This document shows positions 51,702-61,018 of a DNA stretch of 64,000 nt, in pieces; positions within the stretch are counted from its first letter, which is position 1; the number at the start of each line of letters is the position of its first letter. Below the pieces are notes generated by a model. It made no database searches. It was not told the origin of the DNA and worked only from the letters and a program-made list of their open reading frames with translations. This stretch comes from Paucisalibacillus algeriensis (GTDB taxonomy: Bacteria; Bacillota; Bacilli; Bacillales; Amphibacillaceae). The stretch is taken from NCBI RefSeq assembly GCF_000577245.1, contig NZ_CBYO010000020.1, forward strand, positions 1-64,000, in the 5' to 3' direction. Both the position numbers and the translations under genes were made by a program.

Positions 51702-52688
51702 TCACCTCTCAATTTGAAGTGTAACCTGTTCCATCACAAGTGTCGGATGGACATTTTGCTTCAATTTTCTTTTTGCGTCTAGTAATCCATGTAAAATAGA
51801 AATCAGTTTTTCTTGTGAAAAATACATACTGAGACGCTCTAGTCGCTCATCTTGTTGAAAGAACACTAGTGATTCTTCATTACCAAGATGGGAATATAAT
51901 ATATCTTTAAAAGCTAAAAGCAATAAATCGATACCTTGTTCGATTTTGATTCTCTCTTTAAAATGTTGTAACCAATGATTATGTATAAATAAATATACAT
52001 CATTTGAATTATCTGTAAATGTTTCTATTAATTGTACCACTAATTTTCTTGCTTCGGCAAACCACTCGTCTTGGCTCCATTCCATGGCTTCATCAAGATT
52101 ATTAGTAAGTGCACTCATTAGTTTTGCACTTGCTTCATTTAATCCTGATTCTATTAACTTCTCCTGGAACCTACGGGCATTTAATGGCTGTAAATCGATA
52201 TTCTGACATCGAGAACGGATGGTTGGTAAAATTGATTGGCTATTCTCGGTCAGCATAATAGCGGTAGTTTTTTGGCTTGGCTCCTCCAAAAACTTTAGAA
52301 TCCGATTAGCCGCATTCGCCGTTAATGTTTCAGCGCCTTTTATCATATAAACTTTCTGATCTGATTCAAGACCAGAATAGGTAAATTCCTTTTGTAAATT
52401 TCTAATCTGTTCAATTTTAATAGATTGGCCATCCGGCTCAATCCAATGGACATCAGGGTGATTATGCGAATCAATTCGCTTACATGCATTGCAAGTCAAA
52501 CATGGATTAACTCCATCCAGATTCTCACAAAACAAGACCTTAGCAATTAATACAGCAATTGCTTCCTTTCCGGTTCCACGTGCACCTTGAATTAAATAAG
52601 CATGTGAAATGCGGTCCTTCATAATACTATTGGTAATAATTTTACTAACCATTGGTTGTACTTCAGCTACTTCAGACCACGTTTTCAT
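51702..52688 (-). CDS. holB: DNA polymerase III, delta' subunit
   Basis: A clamp-loader AAA+ subunit without ATPase. The 328-residue protein has HAYLIQGARGTGKEAIAVLI with an altered P loop, the zinc knuckle CENLDGVNPCLTCNAC, and the LEEPSQKTTAIMLTEN sensor region. The same architecture as DnaX at 58.1 kb but shorter. It lies between yaaR and ricT, as in B. subtilis. Confidence 0.95.
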   Translation of the reverse strand: MKTWSEVAEVQPMVSKIITNSIMKDRISHAYLIQGARGTGKEAIAVLIAKVLFCENLDGVNPCLTCNACKRIDSHNHPDVHWIEPDGQSIKIEQIRNLQKEFTYSGLESDQKVYMIKGAETLTANAANRILKFLEEPSQKTTAIMLTENSQSILPTIRSRCQNIDLQPLNARRFQEKLIESGLNEASAKLMSALTNNLDEAMEWSQDEWFAEARKLVVQLIETFTDNSNDVYLFIHNHWLQHFKERIKIEQGIDLLLLAFKDILYSHLGNEESLVFFQQDERLERLSMYFSQEKLISILHGLLDAKRKLKQNVHPTLVMEQVTLQIER

Positions 52689-52720
52689 CCTAATCCCTAC
52701 CTATTTTAGTGCTTGTCCAT

Positions 52721-53161
52721 TTACGTATATAAATTAATCAATAGACCCTTGATCTCACCAATGAGTCCTAATAAGTCTACTGTCTTCTTTTCTTGACTCA
52801 TAATTTCTTCTGTTAATTCCATAAGTTTTTCATCGATTTGCTTAACTAGTGTTAAGTTTCTACTACTACCGGTATAACTAAAACTAAGAGACTTTTGTAA
52901 GTCCATCCCGTTTGAAACAGCTTCTTCTAAAAACCGCTTAATTAGTCGTTTGAATTTCACTAAATCTTTGAATGACCTGTATCGTGCTAGACGATCTCCT
53001 TGAAAGGTAATATCTTGCATTAATCTCTGTAACTCTGCATGCTGCATTTTTTTGGTTTGGGACTGAACTAAATTACCGAATGTTGGATGATTGGATTCTC
53101 TAGTACGAATATTCTTTTGTGATGTATCCACCTGTTTTAACATTTCTTGACTGATTTTCAC
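52721..53161 (-). CDS. yaaR: YaaR-family protein (DUF327)
   Basis: A 146-residue mostly helical protein. Conserved parts are LQRLMQDITFQGDRLARYR, FKDLVKFKRLIKRFLEEAV and LLGLIGEIKGLL. Function is unknown; it may be linked to chromosome or clamp-loader functions by its location. It lies in the tmk-darA-yaaR-holB unit, 27 bases after darA. Confidence 0.9.
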   Translation of the reverse strand: MKISQEMLKQVDTSQKNIRTRESNHPTFGNLVQSQTKKMQHAELQRLMQDITFQGDRLARYRSFKDLVKFKRLIKRFLEEAVSNGMDLQKSLSFSYTGSSRNLTLVKQIDEKLMELTEEIMSQEKKTVDLLGLIGEIKGLLINLYT

Positions 53162-53188
53162 GAGCTCAGCCCCCTTTCCATGATGTCA

Positions 53189-53521
<333 letters not shown>

Positions 53522-53531
53522 CTAACCCCCT

Positions 53532-54167
53532 TTACTCTATTGTATTTAGAAATTGGGTTATTAATGATAGGCTGTCTTCTTCCACTTTCTCAAATGTTTG
53601 ATCTGCATTAATAACATGGATTCGTTCTGGAAAACGCTCGACTAGTAAGTGATATGCCTCATATACCTTTTCATGAAACTCAATATTTTCCAAATCCAGG
53701 CGATTTCGCTCACGATCCTTGTTTACAGCAATTCGCTCTAAACCTTTTCTAGGCTCAATGTCGAAAAACAACGTTAAATCTGGCATTGCATTATGGATTG
53801 CAAATTGATTTATACTAAATACTTCATCAATCCCTAAATCCCTTGCATACCCTTGATAGGCTAAACTACTATCAATAAAACGATCACATAATACAATTTT
53901 TCCCTGCTTTAATGCCGGTAAAACCTTTTCAACTAAATGTTGTCTTCTCGCTGCGGCATATAAAAGTGCTTCAGTTCTCCCATCCATTGCAGTATGTAAT
54001 GGATTTAGGATGATATTGCGTATTTTCTCTGCTATATCAATGCCACCGGGTTCCCGTGTCATTACTACGTCATACCCAATATCACTTAATTTATTTACTA
54101 AAGAATGTAAGATAGAAGTTTTACCTGCTCCTTCCCCACCTTCAAACGTTATAAAATAACCACTCAC
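53532..54167 (-). CDS. tmk: Thymidylate kinase
   Basis: Phosphorylates dTMP to dTDP. The 211-residue P-loop kinase has [16 protein letters not shown] at residues 6-21, the substrate motif [16 protein letters not shown] with DRx, and TREPGG. It heads the replication-linked unit tmk-darA-yaaR-holB-ricT-yabA and follows yaaO by 14 bases. Confidence 0.97.
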   Translation of the reverse strand: MSGYFITFEGGEGAGKTSILHSLVNKLSDIGYDVVMTREPGGIDIAEKIRNIILNPLHTAMDGRTEALLYAAARRQHLVEKVLPALKQGKIVLCDRFIDSSLAYQGYARDLGIDEVFSINQFAIHNAMPDLTLFFDIEPRKGLERIAVNKDRERNRLDLENIEFHEKVYEAYHLLVERFPERIHVINADQTFEKVEEDSLSLITQFLNTIE

Positions 54168-54181
54168 TTAATCCTTCTCCT

Positions 54182-55594
54182 TTAATCAAAAACCTGGATG
54201 CCTTGTTCCATACCCTGGTGTTGAATTGTTGCTCCTTGCTTTATTAAATGCTGAATCAGCTTAATCTGTTCTTCTGTTACACGTTCCCCTTTTAATATAA
54301 CAGGAACTCCTGGTGGGTAAGGGATAACCGCTTCTGCAGCAACATAGCCTATTGCTTCCTTAAGTTGCACCCTTTTTCTTGGGAGTTGGAACATTTCATG
54401 ATAGCTCAGTGCCAATTCTGTCATAGGCTCTTTAAATAAGTTGCTTACCTCTATTGTAGCATGATTTGTAAGATATTTATATTCTTCGTTGAAGCTTTTC
54501 ACGATATTTTCAATTCGCTTTGACTCCTGAAAAACTGTTAATCCATGAATGAATAAAACTTGCTTATCAGTTGCTAGTTCTGGATACACATGATGCATCT
54601 CAAAAAAATCCGCTAGTTCAAATCCGGATAACCCACTCTTTACCTGTATTGTTATTTTTAATGGATCATTGGTAGGGATGACCTGCCAATGTTGTCCCTG
54701 CTCAAGTACATTGCTTAATCTATTTGCGCTATCTAAGATTGCGTCTACATCTTCTTTGGAAAGTGTTGCTAAATAGGACCTTGCGATATCTAATGATGCC
54801 ATTAATGGATAGGATGGGCTACTCGACTGGAGTATTTGTAAATAATGAGCAACGCTATCTTTAGAAATTATAGTTGAGTTCACATGTAAAAAGGATGCCA
54901 TTGTCATCGCTGGAGCCATCTTATGTGCTGATTGCACAACAATATCAGCTCCTAATGTTAATGCAGACTTTGGAAATGGATCACCAATAGAAAAATGAAC
55001 GCCATGTGCTTCATCCACTAACACGGGAATATTATATTGATGTGCTAAAGCAATTATCTTTTGAATATCATAGGTTTTTCCAAAATAATCCGGATAAGTT
55101 AATACTAATGCTTTTGCATCTGGATGACTTACAATTGCTTGTTCTACTGTTTGATAGTTTGGTGCCGTATAATGATGAACAGATTCATCAAACGCTGGAC
55201 TAATAAAAATTGGCTTAGCGCCACTTAATTCCAACCCATTCATTATCGATTTATGACTATTTCGCTGAACTATAATGGTATCCCCAGGAGTACAAACCGA
55301 TAAAATCATGGCTAAGTTTCCCGATGTACTACCACCAACCAAAAAAAACGTATGCTCTGCACCAAAAAAATCTGCAGCTAAATCCTGTGCTTCCATTATT
55401 GCCTCATGTGGTGCATGTAAATCATCCAAACTAGTTAATTCCGTTACATCAATAGGTAAGATAGATTCAAAATATGGTTTTGCTGCTTCTAAAAAGACAG
55501 CACCATTCTTATGTCCAGGAACATGAAATGAAATAGGATTTTCTTTAGTAAAATTGATAATCCGTTTTAATAACGGCATTTTATAGTGATCCAT
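54182..55594 (-). CDS. yaaO: Orn/Lys/Arg decarboxylase-family PLP enzyme (YaaO)
   Basis: A 470-residue fold-type I PLP enzyme. The substrate-loop ISFHVPGHKNG is near residue 20, FLVGGSTSGNLAMI binds cofactor phosphate, LVDEAHGVHF holds the PLP-binding Asp/His, and SAHKMAPAMTMASFLH has the PLP lysine. It may decarboxylate a basic amino acid for polyamine synthesis; substrate is not fixed. ATG 55594 is chosen, with GGAGAGG nine bases upstream; a TTG lies at 55612. In B. subtilis xpaC and yaaN precede it; they are absent here. Confidence 0.92.
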   Translation of the reverse strand: MDHYKMPLLKRIINFTKENPISFHVPGHKNGAVFLEAAKPYFESILPIDVTELTSLDDLHAPHEAIMEAQDLAADFFGAEHTFFLVGGSTSGNLAMILSVCTPGDTIIVQRNSHKSIMNGLELSGAKPIFISPAFDESVHHYTAPNYQTVEQAIVSHPDAKALVLTYPDYFGKTYDIQKIIALAHQYNIPVLVDEAHGVHFSIGDPFPKSALTLGADIVVQSAHKMAPAMTMASFLHVNSTIISKDSVAHYLQILQSSSPSYPLMASLDIARSYLATLSKEDVDAILDSANRLSNVLEQGQHWQVIPTNDPLKITIQVKSGLSGFELADFFEMHHVYPELATDKQVLFIHGLTVFQESKRIENIVKSFNEEYKYLTNHATIEVSNLFKEPMTELALSYHEMFQLPRKRVQLKEAIGYVAAEAVIPYPPGVPVILKGERVTEEQIKLIQHLIKQGATIQHQGMEQGIQVFD

Positions 55595-55664
55595 GATTAA
55601 TTTCCTCTCCAAAGCTAATAAATAGGTTTGTTCTCTAAAAGATTGTATTTTCCTTTTAGTTTAA

Positions 55665-56024
55665 TCTAACGGATAGTAGATGGGAACTGCGCGGTATCTA
55701 GTGTTATTAACACATGGTTAATGTTTATAGTGGAACTATACCGCTCCGGCAGAATACTCCGCTTTCCACGGGCCCGGCCTCAGCCTCCTCGAGGAAAGTT
55801 CGCCTCTGCGGGGTCTTCGGACACGTGCTATTTCCGTAGGAGTCTCAGTATTCTGCCTGCGCTAGTTTATGCTTTCTAAATTTAAGGTAGCAAATGATTT
55901 TTGTATTGGTTTTGAGTGCATTTAATTTATTTCACTCAACATTTCCGTAGCGGGTATGTTGCTCAGTCCAAAATGCTACCATGCAGTCTCCTTAAATAAA
56001 ATAGCAACAATACGAAAACAGTCT
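55665..56024. repeat. Composite MITE-like repeat, copy C (partial)
   Basis: Forward module Y at 55748-55857 is about 93 percent identical by eye to the one in copy B, including the stem GGCAGAATAC/GTATTCTGCC. The X half is reduced to TTTCCGTAGCGGGTATGTTGCTC near 55945. The right end GAAAACAGTCT (56014-56024) matches the terminus in copy A. It fills the yaaO-csfB gap where B. subtilis carries xpaC-yaaN and an rRNA operon. Confidence 0.75.
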
Positions 56025-56042
56025 AAAAGTATCATAACAACA

Positions 56043-56083
56043 AAAAAGGCCTTTGCAAAAAAATAATGCAAAGGCCATTACGA
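56043..56083 (-). terminator. Terminator of csfB
   Basis: AAAAGGCCTTTGCA and TGCAAAGGCC form a GC-containing stem immediately after the csfB stop, with T-rich sequence on the minus strand. Confidence 0.75.
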
Positions 56084-56088
56084 TAAAT

Positions 56089-56283
56089 CTATGAAAATAG
56101 AGTAGGTTGATTAATATTTTTTAATTTTTCTAGATAATAATTATATTTTTCCTCGCGAGGCTCTGTATGAATCATATTGTACTCGCATTCTGTGCAAATA
56201 AACATATTGTATAGATGAATTCCGCGGTGCTTTCTTTCCTCACAAATCCCACAACACTCTAATTCTACGATTCTTTCTTCCAT
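56089..56283 (-). CDS. csfB: Anti-sigma-G factor Gin (CsfB)
   Basis: A small zinc protein that keeps sigma-G, and later sigma-E, in check during sporulation. The 64 residues carry CGIC (11-14) and CTEC (30-33) with RGIHLYNMFIC between and a YNYYLEKLKNI helix. The ATG at 56283 has GGAGG eight bases upstream; the frame opens at 56292. A sigma-F promoter lies directly upstream, as known for the gene. Confidence 0.93.
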   Translation of the reverse strand: MEERIVELECCGICEERKHRGIHLYNMFICTECEYNMIHTEPREEKYNYYLEKLKNINQPTLFS

Positions 56284-56311
56284 TTTCCCCACCTCCGTTA
56301 AAACTAGTAAT

Positions 56312-56341
56312 TAGTTTGTCCAACTTTAACGGAAGCTATAC
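56312..56341 (-). promoter_or_regulatory. csfB sigma-F promoter
   Basis: On the minus strand GTATA (56337-56341) and GGACAAACTA (56312-56321) are 15 bases apart, a full match to GYATA-N15-GGNNANAHTR. Confidence 0.85.
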
Positions 56342-56360
56342 TTCAAATCTTTGAAAACTT

Positions 56361-56627
56361 TTAAGGAAGAATAATTAGATGAATAGCAGCAAGACTTGCG
56401 ACGCCAAATAATCCTAAAAATCCAGATACAACAGCAGTAAAAATATTGATTGGAATATGCAAGCCAAATGATCCACCAATTACATTAAAAAAGAATAAAA
56501 ACAAAATTCCAATTCCTAATTTCACCGTCCCATTCACGAGAAAACGCATTGGTTTAAATGAAGTTCCGACAATTAGTAATAAGACAATAACTGCCACCAT
56601 GATAGAAATAATGACTGTAGGCTCCAT
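56361..56627 (-). CDS. bofA: Sigma-K-processing inhibitor BofA
   Basis: An 88-residue membrane protein that holds the SpoIVFB protease inactive until the forespore signal. Hydrophobic segments are about 5-24, 32-48 and 58-87, including LFFFNVIGGSFGLHIPINIF, the conserved C-terminal region with the His that may block the protease metal. It follows yaaL, with csfB next, as in B. subtilis once the rRNA operon is removed. Confidence 0.92.
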   Translation of the reverse strand: MEPTVIISIMVAVIVLLLIVGTSFKPMRFLVNGTVKLGIGILFLFFFNVIGGSFGLHIPINIFTAVVSGFLGLFGVASLAAIHLIILP

Positions 56628-56738
56628 CTGAAAATCAACTCCTTTTAACTTGTCCCTTATATATGTAAATATGACTTGGGGCGAGAAAAAAGAACTAAAA
56701 ACAAAAACACCTACAAAAATAATGTAGGTGTTTCCGTC

Positions 56739-56972
56739 TTATTTACTATACCTAATTGCACTGATTTTACGGCGCCTTGCTTCCCTTAATAAAAATAAAT
56801 ACTTAGACTGAGCAATTTTCTCTGTGCTTTTCCCCTCGAATGTTGGCTCAATGGATTTTTCGACGATGGACCTAATCTGTTTCCACTCGTGTTCGATGGA
56901 GAAGATAGCATCAAGTAAAAGCTCATCAACCTCTCGCTTTTGCTTTCTTTTCTTTCTTCCCACTTTAGTCAC
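56739..56972 (-). CDS. yaaL: YaaL family protein (DUF2508)
   Basis: A 77-residue basic helical protein (RKKRKQKREVDELLLDAI, SKYLFLLREARRRKISAIRY). Function is unknown. It lies between recR and bofA, its usual place. Its start is just after a 141-base inverted-repeat element. Confidence 0.85.
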   Translation of the reverse strand: MTKVGRKKRKQKREVDELLLDAIFSIEHEWKQIRSIVEKSIEPTFEGKSTEKIAQSKYLFLLREARRRKISAIRYSK

Positions 56973-56990
56973 CCGACTTTACAGTATGTG

Positions 56991-57131
56991 TTCAAAAAGG
57001 AGGATGAAAAGGACCGAGCAGTTCGAGGCGGCGTAGCTTTGAAGACCGGAACGTATGCAATAGATGCGTGAGGACCGGAAAAGCAAGCCAACGAAGAAAT
57101 GCGAAGTGTCATTTTCACCGGACTTTTTGAA
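56991..57131. repeat. Dispersed Bacillaceae-type repeat with TTCAAAAAG ends
   Basis: A 141-base element bounded by the inverted repeats TTCAAAAAG (56991-56999) and CTTTTTGAA (57123-57131). The GC-rich inside includes AAAAGGACCGAGCAGTTCGA and GGACCGGAAAAGCAAGCCAA. I recall similar sequences between genes of Oceanobacillus-type genomes. It separates recR from yaaL within a same-direction run. The long open frame on the plus strand over it is not a gene. Confidence 0.6.
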
Positions 57132-57137
57132 AATCCT

Positions 57138-57734
57138 CTACAGTTCTCTCCTACCCTCTAACGCTTTTGATAATGTAACCTCATCTGCATATTCTAAATC
57201 GCCACCAACTGGTAAACCATGTGCAATACGTGTTGTACGGATTCCAGAAGGCTTTACTAAACGCGAAATATACATCGCAGTTGCTTCTCCCTCAATATTA
57301 GGGTTTGTTGCTAGGATAATTTCATTCACTTCTTCGTCCTTTAAACGATTTAACAAATCTGGAACATTTATGTCCTCAGGACCAATTCCATCCATTGGTG
57401 AAATTGCACCGTGGAGTACATGGTATTTACCATGGAACTCCTTCATTTTCTCCATGGCAATAACATCTTTCGGATCTTGAACGACACAAATCACTGAATT
57501 GTCTCTTGTTGAATCAGAACAAATTGCACATGGATCCTGGTCTGTTATATGACCGCAAACAGAGCAATGTGTTAATTCACGTTTGGCATTGACCAGTGAA
57601 TTAGCAAATTCAAGTACATCATCATCTTTCATATTTAACACAAAAAAAGCCAGACGAACAGCCGTCTTCGGCCCAATACCTGGCAATTTTGTAAAGCTAT
57701 CAATCAGCTTTGAAATCGGTTCTGGATAATACAT
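57138..57734 (-). CDS. recR: Recombination protein RecR
   Basis: A ring-forming protein of the RecFOR path that loads RecA on gapped DNA. The 198-residue protein has the N-terminal HhH motif ([18 protein letters not shown]), the zinc finger [16 protein letters not shown], and a Toprim domain ([36 protein letters not shown]). It follows ebfC with a gap that carries a short repeat fragment. Confidence 0.97.
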   Translation of the reverse strand: MYYPEPISKLIDSFTKLPGIGPKTAVRLAFFVLNMKDDDVLEFANSLVNAKRELTHCSVCGHITDQDPCAICSDSTRDNSVICVVQDPKDVIAMEKMKEFHGKYHVLHGAISPMDGIGPEDINVPDLLNRLKDEEVNEIILATNPNIEGEATAMYISRLVKPSGIRTTRIAHGLPVGGDLEYADEVTLSKALEGRREL

Positions 57735-57749
57735 GGTGTTTCCCCCTTA

Positions 57750-57779
57750 GAAAAGCGTAAGGCGCCTGGAGCTAGACAG
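57750..57779. repeat. Short repeat: fused ends of the 60.3-kb element
   Basis: On the minus strand CTGTCTAGCTCCAGGCGCC is joined to CTTACGCTTTTCTAAG. These correspond to the two termini of the larger repeat at 60.29-60.44 kb with its inside removed. It lies between ebfC and recR. Confidence 0.6.
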
Positions 57780-57780
57780 A

Positions 57781-58101
57781 TTAGAACATTCCTGGCATGT
57801 TTAATCCTTTTGTAAATTGACCCATTGTTTCATTCGTTTTATCATCAACTTGCTTTAATACATCATTTGTTGCTGCAAGAATTAAATCCTGAAGCATATC
57901 GATGTCATCTGGATCGACAACTTCCTCTTTAATATCCACATCAAGAATTTCCTTTTTACCATTTGCTTTAACAGTTACCATTCCACCGCCAGCAGATGCT
58001 TCAAATACCATTTCATATAATTCATCTTGTGCTTGCATCATTTTCTTTTGCATTTTTTGCATTTGCTTCATCATATTGCCCATATTTCCCATACCTTTCA
58101 T
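57781..58101 (-). CDS. ebfC: Nucleoid-associated protein EbfC (YaaK)
   Basis: A 106-residue YbaB/EbfC DNA-binding protein. The N-terminal part is Met/Gln/Lys-rich ([19 protein letters not shown]), and a beta sheet follows ([20 protein letters not shown]). It forms tweezer-like dimers that bind DNA. It lies 30 bases after dnaX and is followed by recR, the widely conserved dnaX-ebfC-recR set. Confidence 0.95.
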   Translation of the reverse strand: MKGMGNMGNMMKQMQKMQKKMMQAQDELYEMVFEASAGGGMVTVKANGKKEILDVDIKEEVVDPDDIDMLQDLILAATNDVLKQVDDKTNETMGQFTKGLNMPGMF

Positions 58102-58131
58102 GGAAAACGCCTCCTTTAAAGTTAAGTAATA

Positions 58132-59817
58132 TTAGTCATGTATTTCAATCAAGTCATCTCCAAAAAGCTTCCTTGCTTCTTCCACTACAGGATCTCCACT
58201 AGCTTCTTCCCCTGCATTAGATGGCTCTTGACTTTTCACATATTCATTTCGAAGTTCTTGCCAATCCTGGCTTGGAATTGGAATAATGGTTAATGGTTTA
58301 TTTAGAATACTTGTTAAGATAGATTCTACTAATTCGCGATTATCCATAAAAAGTGAACAATGAATCTCATATTTAAATGCTACTACAAGTGATGAATCAG
58401 ATGCTGCAGCTGGTTTTGCATCTTGAATGGTTGCATGTGCTGGAGCACTTGTTGATTTAAGCTTGCTAAGAAAATTAGCCCACTGTGATTGTACTTCCTT
58501 CAGGGCTTGCTTCTCTGCCTCTTTTAGCACATTACGGATTCGCTCAAAAGGAATTTTATAACTATTTTTAGATTTCGTAGCTGTTTGTCTTTTCTTTTCA
58601 GGCTGTGGTGCTTGCACGCCCCCAGAAGGTGTCTGTTTTAAAGTAGCAATCTCTTTTTCAAGGTGTGCTAATTTTTGCGTTAATTGCATGACTGCTTCTG
58701 AAGATACGGAATCCGATGTTTGAGGCGTATCTTCATAACGATTTGAAATTGTAATAATGGCAATTTCAATAAATACCTTTGGATTATTAGACCATTTCAT
58801 TTCTTGCTGACATTGATTCAATTGCATAATTGCATGTTGTATCCATGTTTCCGGGACATTTGATGCAAGTTGCTGAAAAGCATCATCAATAATTGCCCTC
58901 TCTAAAATCCCTTCTAAGGATGGTGCGCTTTTATACAGCAATAAATCTCGTAAGAAATAAATGATATCATAGACAAATCGTGCTGGATCTTTTCCGTTTT
59001 GAATCAGTTGATCGAGCATTTTTAATGCTGATTGAACATCCTTCTGGTGCATGGATGCCACGATATCAGTTAGAATCTTTTGAGAAACTCCACCGGTTAC
59101 AGCAAGAACATCCTCTAATTCAACACTTGTTTCACTATAGGAAATGGCTTGATCCAGAATACTAAGAGCATCACGCATTCCACCTTCTGCAGCTAATGCT
59201 ACCGCATCAAATGCTTCCTTCTCTACCGAAACACTTTCTGCTTCAACAATTGTTTGCATACGTTCCACTATTGCTTGATTTGGGATGGGTTTAAAGTCGA
59301 AACGTTGACAACGAGAAATAATCGTTAATGGTATTTTATGCGGTTCTGTCGTTGCTAGGATAAATACTACATGCTTTGGCGGCTCTTCTAATGTTTTCAA
59401 TAATGCGTTAAATGCATTTACTGAAATCATATGGACCTCATCAATAATGTAGACCTTATATGGAACGGCACTAGAAGCATATTTAACATTTTCGCGAATT
59501 TCACGAATATCATCAACACTAGTATTGGATGCAGCATCGATTTCGATGACATCTGAAATGGAGCCGTCGCGAATGCCTTGACATGCAGCACACTCATTAC
59601 ATGGTTCTTTGACTGGAGCATGTTCACAGTTGATTGTTTGAGCAAAAATTTTGGCAGCACTTGTTTTACCAGTTCCACGGGGACCAGTAAACAAATAAGC
59701 ATGCGAAAATTTTTCCTGAACAATTGCATTTTGTAGTGTTCGTGTTATATGACCTTGACCTACAACATCCTCAAAAGTTCTCGGACGCCATGTACGATAC
59801 AATGCTTGATAGCTCAT
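58132..59817 (-). CDS. dnaX: DNA polymerase III subunits gamma/tau
   Basis: The clamp-loader ATPase. The 561-residue protein has Walker A GPRGTGKT at 45-52, a zinc module CEHAPVKEPCNECAAC, Walker B VYIIDEVHMIS and the sensor AFNALLKTLEEPP. The C-terminal part (from about 370) is lower in conservation and rich in Lys and Pro, the tau-type region that binds polymerase. No A6G-type slippery site was noticed. A sigma-A promoter lies upstream. Confidence 0.97.
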   Translation of the reverse strand: MSYQALYRTWRPRTFEDVVGQGHITRTLQNAIVQEKFSHAYLFTGPRGTGKTSAAKIFAQTINCEHAPVKEPCNECAACQGIRDGSISDVIEIDAASNTSVDDIREIRENVKYASSAVPYKVYIIDEVHMISVNAFNALLKTLEEPPKHVVFILATTEPHKIPLTIISRCQRFDFKPIPNQAIVERMQTIVEAESVSVEKEAFDAVALAAEGGMRDALSILDQAISYSETSVELEDVLAVTGGVSQKILTDIVASMHQKDVQSALKMLDQLIQNGKDPARFVYDIIYFLRDLLLYKSAPSLEGILERAIIDDAFQQLASNVPETWIQHAIMQLNQCQQEMKWSNNPKVFIEIAIITISNRYEDTPQTSDSVSSEAVMQLTQKLAHLEKEIATLKQTPSGGVQAPQPEKKRQTATKSKNSYKIPFERIRNVLKEAEKQALKEVQSQWANFLSKLKSTSAPAHATIQDAKPAAASDSSLVVAFKYEIHCSLFMDNRELVESILTSILNKPLTIIPIPSQDWQELRNEYVKSQEPSNAGEEASGDPVVEEARKLFGDDLIEIHD

Positions 59818-59846
59818 AATCGATTCCCCTCATTGATTTCTATCTA

Positions 59847-59875
59847 ATTATACCGATTTTACGTTCGAATGTGAA
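59847..59875 (-). promoter_or_regulatory. dnaX promoter (sigma-A)
   Basis: On the minus strand TTCACA (59870-59875) and TATAAT (59847-59852) lie 17 bases apart. The start would be about 25 bases before the ATG at 59817. Confidence 0.8.
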
Positions 59876-59947
59876 TGATAATGAAAAAGAAATCCGGAAT
59901 ATGCTTTATTAATTAGTGGGATATTGTTAGAGGATCATAAAGATACG

Positions 59948-59983
59948 ACAAAGCCTCTTGTATAAAACAAGAGGCTTTTTACA
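59948..59983 (-). terminator. Terminator of SRP RNA
   Basis: AAAGCCTCTTG and CAAGAGGCTTT form an 11-bp stem with a T tail on the minus strand, just past the RNA 3' end. Confidence 0.85.
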
Positions 59984-59994
59984 TTTGAGTATGT

Positions 59995-60267
59995 ATGCCG
60001 TGCACCCACCGTCGATGAAATGACCCCATGCGTTACTCAAGTTCATGGCTCGGTTTAGGTGACCCTGCGGCACACAGAGATAACCACTTACTGCTGCTTC
60101 CTTCCGGACCTGACAGGGTTCGTGGGTCTCTGTTGCGCAGGACCTAAACGTCAACACCAATCCCTTGAGGCAGACCATACGGCCATCCACCTCGTGATGG
60201 GAATTCAGCCTCGCTACAGCGGATTGCGAGTACAGGGCACCGCTACCTCCCCGCCTAGCACGGTAAT
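59995..60267 (-). ncRNA. ffs: Signal recognition particle RNA (long Bacillus type)
   Basis: The minus strand gives a roughly 272-base RNA with 5' CGTGCTAGGCGGGGAGGTAG and TGTTGACGTTTAGGTCCTGC. The universal helix 8 core is TGTCAGGTCCGGAAGGAAGC, and the 3' end GGGTGCACGG pairs with the 5' end. It has the Alu-type domain of Bacillus 6S-like scRNA, which works with Ffh in protein targeting. It lies between tadA and dnaX, as in B. subtilis. Confidence 0.95.
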
Positions 60268-60271
60268 ATCC

Positions 60272-60300
60272 ATTATAACATCTTATGTAGGAGAGCGCAA
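60272..60300 (-). promoter_or_regulatory. Candidate SRP RNA promoter
   Basis: On the minus strand TATAAT (60272-60277) places the start at the RNA 5' end. The hexamer 17 bases upstream is TTGCGC (60295-60300), a poor -35 that belongs to the end of a dispersed repeat. Confidence 0.6.
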
Positions 60301-60442
60301 GGTGCCGTTCAGCGACCTACGGACTGGACTGAGCCATAGGAGATAAAGGAAACACGACGACTGAAAGGAGTCGATGTTGACTTATCGTACGGAGGTGAGG
60401 GAAGTCTCGCTAGTCGCTGGCACCTGGAGCTTGACAGAGAAA
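60286..60442. repeat. Long dispersed Bacillaceae-type repeat
   Basis: A 155-base GC-rich element. Its ends pair: GCGCAAGGTGCC...AGCGAC near 60295-60316 against GTCGCTGGCACCTGGAGC at 60413-60428. The middle contains ACGACTGAAAGGAGTCGA, an internal hairpin. I recognise the type from Bacillaceae intergenic regions by recall. It separates tadA and ffs. Confidence 0.65.
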
Positions 60443-60477
60443 AAATCAATGGAGAGTCAGTAGATAATATCTGGAAA

Positions 60478-60963
<486 letters not shown>

Positions 60964-61018
60964 CTATTTTTATTTTATCAATACTACTAACCCATAGTGT
61001 CTAGGAGGTGTACATCAT

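Noticed and set aside
57064-57480. 138-codon plus-strand frame
   Set aside because: It is antisense to recR and a dispersed repeat, and has no family features.
58132-59817. Programmed frameshift in dnaX for a short gamma product
   Set aside because: I saw no A-run slippery heptamer with a following hairpin in the expected region.
60059-60346. Frames of 87 and 95 codons over 59.9-60.3 kb
   Set aside because: They overlap the SRP RNA, whose conserved core and pairing ends are clear.
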